A program made the position numbers and the translations under genes. The notes under the pieces are model-generated. The model made no database searches, was not told the origin of the DNA, and was given only the letters and a program-made list of their open reading frames with translations. Positions 14,080 to 20,185 of a stretch of 20,185 bases of DNA are shown here, one piece after another (within the stretch, counting starts at the first letter, position 1; every line of letters begins with the position of its first letter). The stretch covers positions 1 through 20,185 of the forward strand of contig DASSKF010000157.1 in assembly GCA_035690725.1 (NCBI GenBank), in the 5' to 3' direction. The DNA comes from DASSKF01 sp035690725 (lineage in GTDB: Bacteria > Actinomycetota > Actinomycetes > Actinomycetales > Dermatophilaceae).

Positions 14080-14850
14080 ATGGGTGTCGCAACCCCCGGA
14101 GGAGCGGGGGCGCCCCGCCCCGACCTGACCGACTTCCCGGTCCTCCCGCCGCTGACCGGCGTCGGCGTCGTCGCGCCCTACGACTTCGCCCTCGACCGGG
14201 AGCTGTGGCGCTGGTGCCCCGAGGACGTGTCACTGCACCTGACCCGCCTGCCGGTCGCGACCCCGTTCGTGACCCTGGAGTCGATGGCCCACGTCGGGGA
14301 GGTCGGCCCGGTCGCCGCCGCCACCCAGGACGTGCTCACCGTGCACCCCGGGGCGATGGCCTTCTGCTGCACGTCCGGCAGCTTCGTGCGCGGCCGGGAG
14401 GGCGAGCGCGCCCTCGTCGGCGCGATGCTCGGTGCCGGGGCACCGGCGGCGGTGACCACCAGCGGCGCCCTGCTCGAGGCGCTCGCCCACCTGCACGTGG
14501 GCACGGTCGGTGTCGCCACGCCATACCTGCAAGAGGTGACCTGGGCGTTGCACGACTTCCTCGCCACGGCCGGCCACGTGGTCGTCGCCGGCAGCGAGCT
14601 GGGACTGGACCACGAGATCTGGACGCTGCCCTACCACGTCGTCGCCGAGCTGGTCCGTCGCGCGGACCACCCGCAGGCGGAGGCGATCGTCGTCTCGTGC
14701 ACGAACGTGCCGACCTTCGACCTCATCGCCCCGCTCGAGGCCGAGCTCGGCAAGCCGATCGTCACGGCCAACCAGGTGACCATGTGGGGCGCCCTGCGCG
14801 AGATCGGCGTCAAGGCGGTCGGCGCGGGTCAGCGGCTGCTCATGACCTGA
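14080..14850 (+). CDS. Asp/Glu racemase superfamily protein (maleate isomerase/EutA-like)
   Basis: The 256-residue protein has the two-domain fold of the Asp/Glu/hydantoin racemase, maleate cis-trans isomerase and arylmalonate decarboxylase superfamily. Both catalytic-position cysteines are present, Cys97 in AFCCTSGSF and Cys207 in VVSCTNVPTFDL. This argues against the single-cysteine decarboxylases and for a racemase or maleate isomerase/EutA-type enzyme. The EutA protein of ectoine-utilisation clusters belongs to this group and is found near an M24 hydrolase, as here. The ATG has AGGTGG three bases upstream. It is the first gene of the plus arm, directly downstream of operator 1. The substrate is unknown, and racemisation or isomerisation of a small dicarboxylate or amino-acid derivative is inferred. 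Confidence 0.85.
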   Translation: MGVATPGGAGAPRPDLTDFPVLPPLTGVGVVAPYDFALDRELWRWCPEDVSLHLTRLPVATPFVTLESMAHVGEVGPVAAATQDVLTVHPGAMAFCCTSGSFVRGREGERALVGAMLGAGAPAAVTTSGALLEALAHLHVGTVGVATPYLQEVTWALHDFLATAGHVVVAGSELGLDHEIWTLPYHVVAELVRRADHPQAEAIVVSCTNVPTFDLIAPLEAELGKPIVTANQVTMWGALREIGVKAVGAGQRLLMT

Positions 14851-14888
14851 CCGCCGGGACACCGCCGAGACCCCGCGGCGCCACCCTG

Positions 14889-14918
14889 TTGCTGCCCCGG
14901 CCGACCCGACCGTACGCT
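14889..14918 (+). promoter_or_regulatory. Promoter of the M24 gene
   Basis: TTGCTG (14889-14894), 18 bases, then TACGCT (14913-14918), within a 144-nt gap between two genes of the same direction. The start of transcription would be about 14925, inside operator 2. Confidence 0.5.
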
Positions 14919-14921
14919 CGT

Positions 14922-14934
14922 ATTGTCAACAATC
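14922..14934. promoter_or_regulatory. Operator 2, identical to operator 1
   Basis: ATTGTCAACAATC is identical over 13 bases to 14030-14042. It covers the predicted start of transcription of the M24 gene, the classical position for repression. Confidence 0.7.
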
Positions 14935-14994
14935 TGCAACCGCCGTGATCGGCACGGCGCCGCGTCCCCGACACGTCCCGAAGGAGGTCCCCCG

Positions 14995-16326
14995 TTGGCT
15001 GAATCGACCGACCGCACGATCGCCACCGACCCGCAGGTCCAGCAGGTCACCGACACCACCGAGGTGCCTCCGTTCGCACCGCCGGACGCCGAGCCCATCC
15101 CGGTGGAGGTCGAGGCGATCCCGGTGGACTCGCCCGAGCACGCGACCACCACACCGGAGGAGGACGAGCACGCGCACCGGCTGGCCCGGGTGCGCGCCGC
15201 GATGGCCGCCCAGGACCTCGACGCGCTCGTGGTCACCGACCCGGCGAACATGTACTACCTGACCGGCTACAACGCCTGGTCGTTCTACATGCCGCAGTGC
15301 CTCGTCATCCCCGCCGAGGGCGAGCAGCACCTGTTCGCGCGGGCCATGGACGCGGCCGGGGCGGGCTACACCGCCTGGCTGCCGCCGGAGCAGGTGCACG
15401 GCTACCCCGAGGAGCTGGTCCACCGCCCGGACGCCCACCCCTACGAGTGGATCGGCGACCGGGCCCGCGAGCTCGGGCTCGTCGAGGACGACACGTCGTT
15501 CCGCATCGGCGTGGAGAGCGACTCGCACTTCTTCACCGCGCGGGACTACCTCGCCCTCGCCTCGGTCCTGCCGAAGTCGCCGGGCATCGACAGCAACGAG
15601 CTGGTCAACTGGGTGCGCGCGATCAAGTCGCCCTACGAGCAGCGGATCATGCGCATCGCCGGGCAGATCGCGGAGCTGGCGATGGAGCGTGCCCTCGAGT
15701 CGATCGTCGTGGGCCGGCGCCAGTGCGACGTGGCCGCCGAGATCCTGCACGCCCAGGCGATGGGCACGCCCGAGTACGGCGGCGACTACCCGGCGATCGT
15801 GCCGATGCTGCCGACCGGGGACGCGGCCGGCACGCCGCACCTGACCTGGAGCGCGGCGCCGTTCGTCGAGGGCGAGGCGACGACGATCGAGCTGTGCGGC
15901 GTGCACCAGCGCTACCACGTGCCCCTCGCCCGCACCATCATGCTCGGCGAGCCCCCCGAGCGGCTCGCCAACGCGGCCCTCGTGGTGGAGGAGGCGATGG
16001 CGGTCACCCTCGAGGTCACCCGCCCGGGCGTCACCGCCGAGGAGGTGCACCACGTGTTCAACGAGGTCATCAACCGGCACGGCCTGACCAAGGAGTCGCG
16101 GATCGGCTACTCGATCGGCATCGCCTACCCGCCCGACTGGGGTGAGCACACGATCAGCCTGCGCCCCGGCGCCACCTACGAGCTGCGGGCGGGCAACACC
16201 CTGCACGTCATCCTCGGCATGTGGATGGACGGCTGGGGCTACGAGCTGTCCGAGCCGGTGCTCGTCACCGAGGCCGGCGCCGAGCGCCTCACCCACCTCC
16301 CGCAGACCCTCACCGTGAGGAAGTGA
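14995..16326 (+). CDS. M24-family creatinase/ectoine hydrolase-like enzyme (EutD/DoeA-like)
   Basis: The 443-residue protein has a disordered Pro/Glu-rich tail (about 1-58), a creatinase N-domain (about 60-200, ALVVTDPANMYYLTGYNAWSF) and a pita-bread catalytic domain (about 205-440). The blocks ELVNWVRAIKSP, GGDYPAIVPMLPTG, YPPDWGEHTISLRPG and GMWMDGWGYEL are those of ectoine hydrolase DoeA/EutD, as I recall that family. Of five metal-ligand positions of true M24 aminopeptidases, four are replaced. Glu299 stands where the first Asp would be, then Pro310, Leu407 and Ser419, so a metal-free creatinase/EutD mechanism is expected. The start codon is TTG, fixed by AAGGAGGT (14981-14988) six bases upstream and by the operator lying just before. 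Likely reaction: hydrolytic opening of a cyclic or linear C-N bond. Xaa-Pro peptidase is less likely. Confidence 0.87.
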   Translation: MAESTDRTIATDPQVQQVTDTTEVPPFAPPDAEPIPVEVEAIPVDSPEHATTTPEEDEHAHRLARVRAAMAAQDLDALVVTDPANMYYLTGYNAWSFYMPQCLVIPAEGEQHLFARAMDAAGAGYTAWLPPEQVHGYPEELVHRPDAHPYEWIGDRARELGLVEDDTSFRIGVESDSHFFTARDYLALASVLPKSPGIDSNELVNWVRAIKSPYEQRIMRIAGQIAELAMERALESIVVGRRQCDVAAEILHAQAMGTPEYGGDYPAIVPMLPTGDAAGTPHLTWSAAPFVEGEATTIELCGVHQRYHVPLARTIMLGEPPERLANAALVVEEAMAVTLEVTRPGVTAEEVHHVFNEVINRHGLTKESRIGYSIGIAYPPDWGEHTISLRPGATYELRAGNTLHVILGMWMDGWGYELSEPVLVTEAGAERLTHLPQTLTVRK

Positions 16327-16331
16327 CTGGT

Positions 16332-17564
16332 ATGCCGCACACGCCCACCTCCGCTGCCGCCCCGCTCGGGCTGCCCCTCGCCGACCGCACCGAGCACCTC
16401 GTCGGGTCCGTCATCGACTCCAGCACCTCGCTGCTGCACCGCCAGACCCACGACATCGTGCGCTTCGCGATGGGCAGCCCGGCCGCCGAGGCGGTCCCGG
16501 CGGCGATCCTGTCCAAGCTCGCCGAGACCGCGATGGGACCGGAGTCGTCGGACGCGTACGACTACGCCGCCACCGAGGGCGACCCGGCACTGCGGGAGGC
16601 CCTGCTCGCGGCCCTGCACGGCACCAGCGACGAGACCAGCGACGAGCGGCTGTTCGTCACCTCCGGCGGGATGCAGGGACTCGACCTCGCCGGCAAGCTG
16701 TTCATCGACCCCGGCGACCTGGTGGTGGTCGAGTCCCCGACCTACACCAACGGGAGCGCGACCGCGCTGTCCTACCAGGCCGAGCTGCTCGAGGCACCGG
16801 TCGACGAGCAGGGCATGGACGTCGACGCGCTGGAGTCGCTCGTCTCCCGGGCCGGGCGGACCCCGACGATGATCTACACCGTCCCCACCTTCCAGAACCC
16901 GTCCGGCACCACCATGTCGACGGACCGCCGGCAGCGGCTGCTCGAGCTGGCCCGGCAGTGGGGATCGATGGTCATCGACGACGACCCCTACGGCATGCTG
17001 CGCTTCGAGGGGGACCCGGTCCCGACCCTGCACGAGCTCGCCGACGGCGACCCGCTCGTGTTCTCGGTGCGCACGTTCTCCAAGATCATCGCCCCCGGCC
17101 TGCGGGTCGGCTGGGTGGACGCCGACCCGGCGCTGCACCCGCTGCTCATCAACGCCAAGCAGGCGATGGACACCTGCACCAACCTGCCGATGCAGCGGCT
17201 GGTCACCGAGTTCCTCGACGGCGGTCACCTGGCCGACCACCTGTCGGTGAACCGGGCCGAGTACCGCCGGCGCAAGCAGGCCATGCAGGACGCCCTCGCC
17301 GAGCACCTCGGCGACATCGCCCGGTGGACCGACCCCGAGGGCGGGTTCTTCCTGTGGGTGACGCTGACCAACGGGGTCGACAGCCAGGAGCTGTTCGAGG
17401 CCGCCCTCGCCGACGGCGTCGCGTTCATCCCGGGGCCGGCGTTCTCCCCGTCGGGCCGGTTCCACGACGCGCTGCGGCTCTGCTTCGCCTCGACCGCCCC
17501 CGACCGGATCCGGGAGGGCGTGGTCCGGCTGCGCCGGGCGATCGGCCGCCTCGCCGCCGCATGA
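16332..17564 (+). CDS. PLP-dependent aminotransferase (fold type I, MocR/2-aminoadipate-like)
   Basis: The 410-residue protein resembles the class I/II aminotransferases of the LysN, kynurenine/2-aminoadipate and MocR C-domain type. Visible motifs are YDYAATEGDPALREAL, LFVTSGGMQGLDLAGKLFIDPGD, the PLP-contact ESPTYTNG, TVPTFQNPSG, and DDDPYGMLRFEG with the pyridine-N aspartate. The Schiff-base lysine is Lys251 in TFSKIIAPGLRVGW, and the carboxylate-binding arginine is in DALRLCFAS. There is no N-terminal GntR domain, so it is an enzyme and not a MocR regulator. GAGGAAG ends eight bases before the ATG and the gene starts five bases after the M24 stop. It presumably transaminates the amino product of the hydrolytic steps. 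The exact substrate is unknown. Confidence 0.92.
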   Translation: MPHTPTSAAAPLGLPLADRTEHLVGSVIDSSTSLLHRQTHDIVRFAMGSPAAEAVPAAILSKLAETAMGPESSDAYDYAATEGDPALREALLAALHGTSDETSDERLFVTSGGMQGLDLAGKLFIDPGDLVVVESPTYTNGSATALSYQAELLEAPVDEQGMDVDALESLVSRAGRTPTMIYTVPTFQNPSGTTMSTDRRQRLLELARQWGSMVIDDDPYGMLRFEGDPVPTLHELADGDPLVFSVRTFSKIIAPGLRVGWVDADPALHPLLINAKQAMDTCTNLPMQRLVTEFLDGGHLADHLSVNRAEYRRRKQAMQDALAEHLGDIARWTDPEGGFFLWVTLTNGVDSQELFEAALADGVAFIPGPAFSPSGRFHDALRLCFASTAPDRIREGVVRLRRAIGRLAAA

Positions 17565-17665
17565 GCACCCCCACCACCCGACCGGGCGCCGGCGCGGGCT
17601 CGGGCTCGGGCTCAGGCACCCCCACCACCCGACCGGACACTGCTTGCGAGAGGGATCTCGGGTGA
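17561..17665 (+). CDS. Possible 34-aa coupled small ORF
   Basis: This ORF's ATG overlaps the aminotransferase stop (ATGA) and its TGA overlaps the GTG of the M20 gene (GTGA). It exactly bridges the two genes. The peptide MSTPTTRPGAGAGSGSGSG continues TPTTRPDTACERDLG and is low-complexity. It is built on a 21-bp direct repeat, so it may be an incidental reading of repeat DNA. It has no ribosome binding site of its own, and if translated it would depend on coupling. I recognise no family. Confidence 0.3.
   Translation: MSTPTTRPGAGAGSGSGSGTPTTRPDTACERDLG
17565..17636 (+). repeat. 21-bp direct repeat flanking a GGGCTC-rich spacer
   Basis: A perfect 21-bp sequence beginning GCACCCCCACCACC occurs at 17565-17585 and 17616-17636. 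The 30-bp spacer holds GGCGC runs and three tandem GGGCTC units. The whole block lies between the aminotransferase and M20 genes. Confidence 0.85.
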
Positions 17666-18918
17666 ATCGCCCGGAAGGACTCTCCGTCGAGGTGTCCGGT
17701 GGCGAAGGGGTGTTGCCAGCCGAGCGGGAAGTGCTGGAACGGATCTCCGCCGAGGAGCTGGTCGAGCTGACCCGGGCGCTCGTCATGGCCCGCGGCGAGA
17801 ACCCACCCGGTCAGGAGGCGGCGACCGTCGAGGTCCTCGCCGGCGCGGCCGAGGAGCGCGGGTTCCCCTGCGACCGCAGCATGGTCGAGCCCGGCCGGGA
17901 CAACGTGGACATCACCCTCGAGGCCGGCGACGGGCCGGGGCTGCTGCTGCTCGGGCACACCGACGTCGTGCCGGTCGGCGACGGGTGGACCGTGGACCCG
18001 TTCGGGGCGGTGGTCCGCGACGACCGCATCTTCGGCCGCGGCACGACCGACATGAAGGGCGGGATCGCCGCCTGCCTCGTGGCGATGACTGCGCTGCGCG
18101 ACGCCGGTGCCCCGCTCGCCGGCCCCGTTCAGCTGGCGGCCGTCGTCGACGAGGAGGCGGCCGACGTCGGGATCCGGCACTGGACCAAACGGCTGGGTGA
18201 GCGCGCAGGCGGTGGCACGCGTCCGCCGTACCGCGGGTGCGTGGTGGCCGAACCGACCGACCTGCAGACGATCATCGCCGCGCGCGGGGCGTCATACGTC
18301 GAGATCCGGGTGACCGGGCAGGCGGCGCACGCGGGCAACCCGGCGGACGGGCGAAACGCGATCTACGGCGCCGCGCGGGTGGTGGCCGAGCTGGAGCGCT
18401 GGCACGAGCAGTATGCCGCCCACGCGCACCCGCTCGTCGGGCCGCGGACGTGGAACGTCGGCACGATCGGCGGCGGCACCGGGGGGTCGATCGTGCCGGC
18501 CGAGTGCCGAATCACGGTCGACCGGCGGCTGCTGCCCGGGGAGTCGCCGGCGCTGGTCCTGGAGGAGACCCGGGAGCGGCTGGGCCGGCTCGGGCTGGCC
18601 GACCGCGGACTCGGCCTCGAGGTCGAGATGACGATGGACATGCCGGGCTTCGAGACCGCGGCGGAGGACGGGTTCGTGCGCTGCGTCGACGGTGCGCTCG
18701 GCGCGGTCGGCGGCCCGGGGCTGCCGCTCGCGGGGTGGACGGCGGCCTGCGACGGCGGGTTCGTCGCCCGGGACCACGGCGTGCCGACGGTGGTGCTCGG
18801 CCCGGGGTCGGTCAGCGAGCAGGCCCACCGGGCCGACGAGTCGGTCGGGATCGACGAGCTGGTGGTGGCGGCGCGCGCCTACGCGCTCACGGCCATGCGC
18901 CTCCTCGCGCGGACCTAG
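17662..18918 (+). CDS. M20-family metallo-deacylase (ArgE/DapE-like)
   Basis: The 418-residue enzyme has the di-zinc M20 motifs. LLLLGHTDVVPVGDG contains His99 and Asp101, GRGTTDMKGGI contains the bridging Asp130, and VVDEEAADVG contains general base Glu164 and ligand Glu165. The late ligand lies in EQAHRADESVGIDELV. The dimerisation/lid domain (about 215-330) includes GQAAHAGNPADGRNAI. Relatives deacylate N-acetyl or N-succinyl amino acids (ArgE, DapE) or cleave N-carbamoyl compounds. The active-site pattern suits ArgE-like deacetylation, which would fit an N-acylated product of the M24 step. The start is GTG 17662 with GAGGGA (17650-17655) six bases upstream, and an in-frame TTG at 17644 is weaker. 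The TAG stop belongs to the repeat array that follows. Confidence 0.9.
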   Translation: MNRPEGLSVEVSGGEGVLPAEREVLERISAEELVELTRALVMARGENPPGQEAATVEVLAGAAEERGFPCDRSMVEPGRDNVDITLEAGDGPGLLLLGHTDVVPVGDGWTVDPFGAVVRDDRIFGRGTTDMKGGIAACLVAMTALRDAGAPLAGPVQLAAVVDEEAADVGIRHWTKRLGERAGGGTRPPYRGCVVAEPTDLQTIIAARGASYVEIRVTGQAAHAGNPADGRNAIYGAARVVAELERWHEQYAAHAHPLVGPRTWNVGTIGGGTGGSIVPAECRITVDRRLLPGESPALVLEETRERLGRLGLADRGLGLEVEMTMDMPGFETAAEDGFVRCVDGALGAVGGPGLPLAGWTAACDGGFVARDHGVPTVVLGPGSVSEQAHRADESVGIDELVVAARAYALTAMRLLART

Positions 18919-19027
18919 GGAGAATGCGCCAGACCTAGGGAGAATGCGCCCAACCTGTGGGCTTTGCGCGGCGCAAAGTGCCGAGGTTGCGCGGAGAGTC
19001 CCGAGGTCGGCAGGGGTCTCCCTAGGT
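18913..19027. repeat. Mirror-symmetric array of six 20-bp units between convergent genes
   Basis: Three units on the plus strand start at 18913, 18933 and 18953. Three on the minus strand start at 19027, 19007 and 18987. Period is exactly 20 and symmetry is about 18970. Each begins ACCT(A/C/G)xG. Units 1 and 2 share ACCTAGGGAGAATGCGCC, and the opposite outermost unit begins ACCTAGGGAGA. The centre is a perfect hairpin, CTTTGCGC-G-GCGCAAAG (18962-18978). The outermost ACCTAG on each side supplies the TAG stop of the M20 gene and of the oxidoreductase gene. It could serve as a bidirectional terminator. Confidence 0.85.
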
Positions 19028-20185
19028 TCGCGGGGGGCGCTGGCCGAGGGCGTCGGCGAGCAGCTCGACCAGGTGCCGGGCGCGGCGGTCGGTGCCCTGC
19101 CCGATCTGGGTGCGGCAGCTGAACCCGTCGGCGAGGACCTCGGTGCCGGCGTCGGCGTCGCGGACGGCGGGCAGCAGCACCCGCTCGCCGGCGGCCTTGG
19201 ACACCTCGTGGTGCCCCTGCTCGAAGCCGAAGTTGCCCGCGAGCCCGCAGCAGCCGGAGTCCGGAACCGTCGCGGACACACCGGCTCTGGCCATCAGCTC
19301 CTGGTCCGGCCCGAAGCCCAGCACGGCGTGCTGGTGGCAGTGCACCTGCACGAGCGCGTCGCCGCCGACCTGCGGGGGCTCCCAGTCGGGCGCCAGGGTG
19401 GCCAGCGCCTCGGCGAGCGTGTACGTCGAGGAGGCGAGCTTCCCGGCATACCCGTCCGTGCCCAGCAGGTCGGGGGCGTCGTGGCGCAGCATGGCGGTGC
19501 AGCTCGGCTCGAGGCCGATGACGGGCGTGCCGGCGTCCAGCTCGGGCTGCAGCACCTTCAGGGTCCGCGCCAGCACCCGCTGGGCGACGCCGAGCTGTCC
19601 CGTCGAGACCCAGGTCAGCCCGCAGCAGACGGGGCCGTCCGGCAGCACCACCTCGAAGCCGGCGTCCTCGAGCACCCGGACCGCCGCCCGGCCGACCTCG
19701 GGCGACAGGTAGTTCGTGAAGGTGTCGGGCCAGAGCACCACCCGGCCCCGCGGAGCGGCGCTCGACTGCGCTTCTTTGGGACGTTTCGTGCCCCTCTGGC
19801 GTCGGAAACGTCCCAAAGAAGCGCCCGCGGAGGAGGACGAGCGGCCGTCGCGGGCGGCGAACCAGGAGCGGAACGACTGCGCCGCGAACGACGGCAGCTC
19901 CCGTTCCGGCGCGATCCCGCCGAGCCGCTTCAGCACCCCGGCGGCTGCCGACCCGGTCACCCGGTTGACCAGGCCCGGCACCAGGGAGGCCACCCGCGCC
20001 GTGACCGGCAGCCAGCCCATCGACCAGTGCGACCGGGGCCGCGCCCAGGGCCGGCCGGCGTAGTGGTGGTGGGTGAACTCGGCCTTGTACGTGGCCATGT
20101 CGACGTTGACCGGGCAGTCCGACAGGCACCCCTTGCAGGACAGGCACAGGTCGAGCGCGTCGCGCACCTCGGTCGAGCGCCACCC
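19022..20185 (-). CDS. FAD/Fe-S oxidoreductase, C-terminal iron-sulfur part (partial)
   Basis: The reading frame is open to the right edge of the window, so the 5' part is missing and only 387 C-terminal residues are seen. The visible start (WRSTEVRDALDLCLSCKGCLSDCPVNVDMATYKAEF) is the ferredoxin-like CxxCxxCxxxCP cluster that follows the FAD-binding domain in GlcD/Dld-type fused oxidases. Two cysteine-rich CCG domains follow, with VCCGLTWVSTGQ and SGCCGLAGNFGFEQGHHEVS and their partner segments LEPSCTAMLRHDAPDLL and HCHQHAVLG. Such proteins oxidise 2-hydroxy acids such as D-lactate or glycolate and pass electrons to the respiratory chain. The segment between the two parts (about 20 residues reading ASLGRFRRQRGTKRPKEAQ) is encoded by a palindromic insert. 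The stop codon lies in the neighbouring repeat array. Confidence 0.9.
   Translation of the reverse strand, partial: GWRSTEVRDALDLCLSCKGCLSDCPVNVDMATYKAEFTHHHYAGRPWARPRSHWSMGWLPVTARVASLVPGLVNRVTGSAAAGVLKRLGGIAPERELPSFAAQSFRSWFAARDGRSSSSAGASLGRFRRQRGTKRPKEAQSSAAPRGRVVLWPDTFTNYLSPEVGRAAVRVLEDAGFEVVLPDGPVCCGLTWVSTGQLGVAQRVLARTLKVLQPELDAGTPVIGLEPSCTAMLRHDAPDLLGTDGYAGKLASSTYTLAEALATLAPDWEPPQVGGDALVQVHCHQHAVLGFGPDQELMARAGVSATVPDSGCCGLAGNFGFEQGHHEVSKAAGERVLLPAVRDADAGTEVLADGFSCRTQIGQGTDRRARHLVELLADALGQRPPRT
19768..19824. repeat. 57-bp palindromic element inside the Fe-S oxidoreductase gene
   Basis: GCGCTTCTTTGGGACGTTTC (19768-19787) is repeated perfectly in inverted orientation at 19805-19824, with a 17-nt spacer. 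The unit is 57 bp, 19 codons, so the reading frame of the host gene is kept. It is less GC-rich than its surroundings and encodes a basic linker between conserved domains. It looks like a REP-type or RPE-type insertion. Confidence 0.85.

Noticed and set aside
14862..14880. Small hairpin after the EutA-like gene (CGCCG/CGGCG)
   Set aside because: Five pairs with an eight-base loop and no T-run is background in this sequence.
16332..17564. MocR-type transcriptional regulator as the missing cluster regulator
   Set aside because: The protein has only the aminotransferase half. No winged-helix domain precedes it.

Overview
The window is about 20 kb of very GC-rich, gene-dense chromosomal DNA, almost certainly from an actinobacterium. 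The signs are near-total G/C at third codon positions, GTG and TTG starts, short G-rich ribosome binding sites, TAnnnT -10 boxes and a CsoR-CopA copper module. The gene style resembles Intrasporangiaceae (Janibacter/Knoellia-like), but that is an impression, not a result. No tRNA, rRNA, CRISPR array, phage gene or transposase is visible.

Left part (1-10536) is mostly housekeeping and stress functions. It holds a two-domain VOC protein, purB (adenylosuccinate lyase), a small hypothetical protein, a cupin-SnoaL fusion divergent from a MarR regulator, csoR-copA with a perfect palindromic operator, a SprT-like zinc protein, a Glyoxalase_3-type VOC protein behind a TrmH/SpoU RNA methyltransferase, and a TerC membrane protein. 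A roughly 70-nt hairpin follows terC, and then the 5' remnant of a carboxymuconolactone-decarboxylase-family gene.

Central part (10972-18918) is a two-armed catabolic cluster. The minus arm is D-2-hydroxyacid dehydrogenase, amidase, DUF3830. The plus arm is an Asp/Glu-racemase or maleate-isomerase family protein (EutA-like), an M24 creatinase/ectoine-hydrolase-like enzyme (EutD/DoeA-like), a PLP aminotransferase, a possible 34-codon coupled ORF and an M20 deacylase. An identical 13-mer, ATTGTCAACAATC, sits at the divergent promoter and again at the M24 promoter. It looks like a GntR/FCD-type operator, so the cluster is probably one regulon induced by an amide-type or cyclic nitrogen compound. 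Neither the regulator nor a transporter lies in the window. Ectoine or a related compound is one candidate substrate.

Right end (18913-20185) is a partial FAD/Fe-S oxidoreductase on the minus strand. It meets the M20 gene across a mirror-symmetric array of six 20-bp units that supplies both stop codons. The oxidoreductase also carries an in-frame 57-bp palindromic insert with perfect 20-bp arms. These two repeats, the shared operator, the post-terC hairpin and an over-represented octamer GGCATACC are the most unusual things here.
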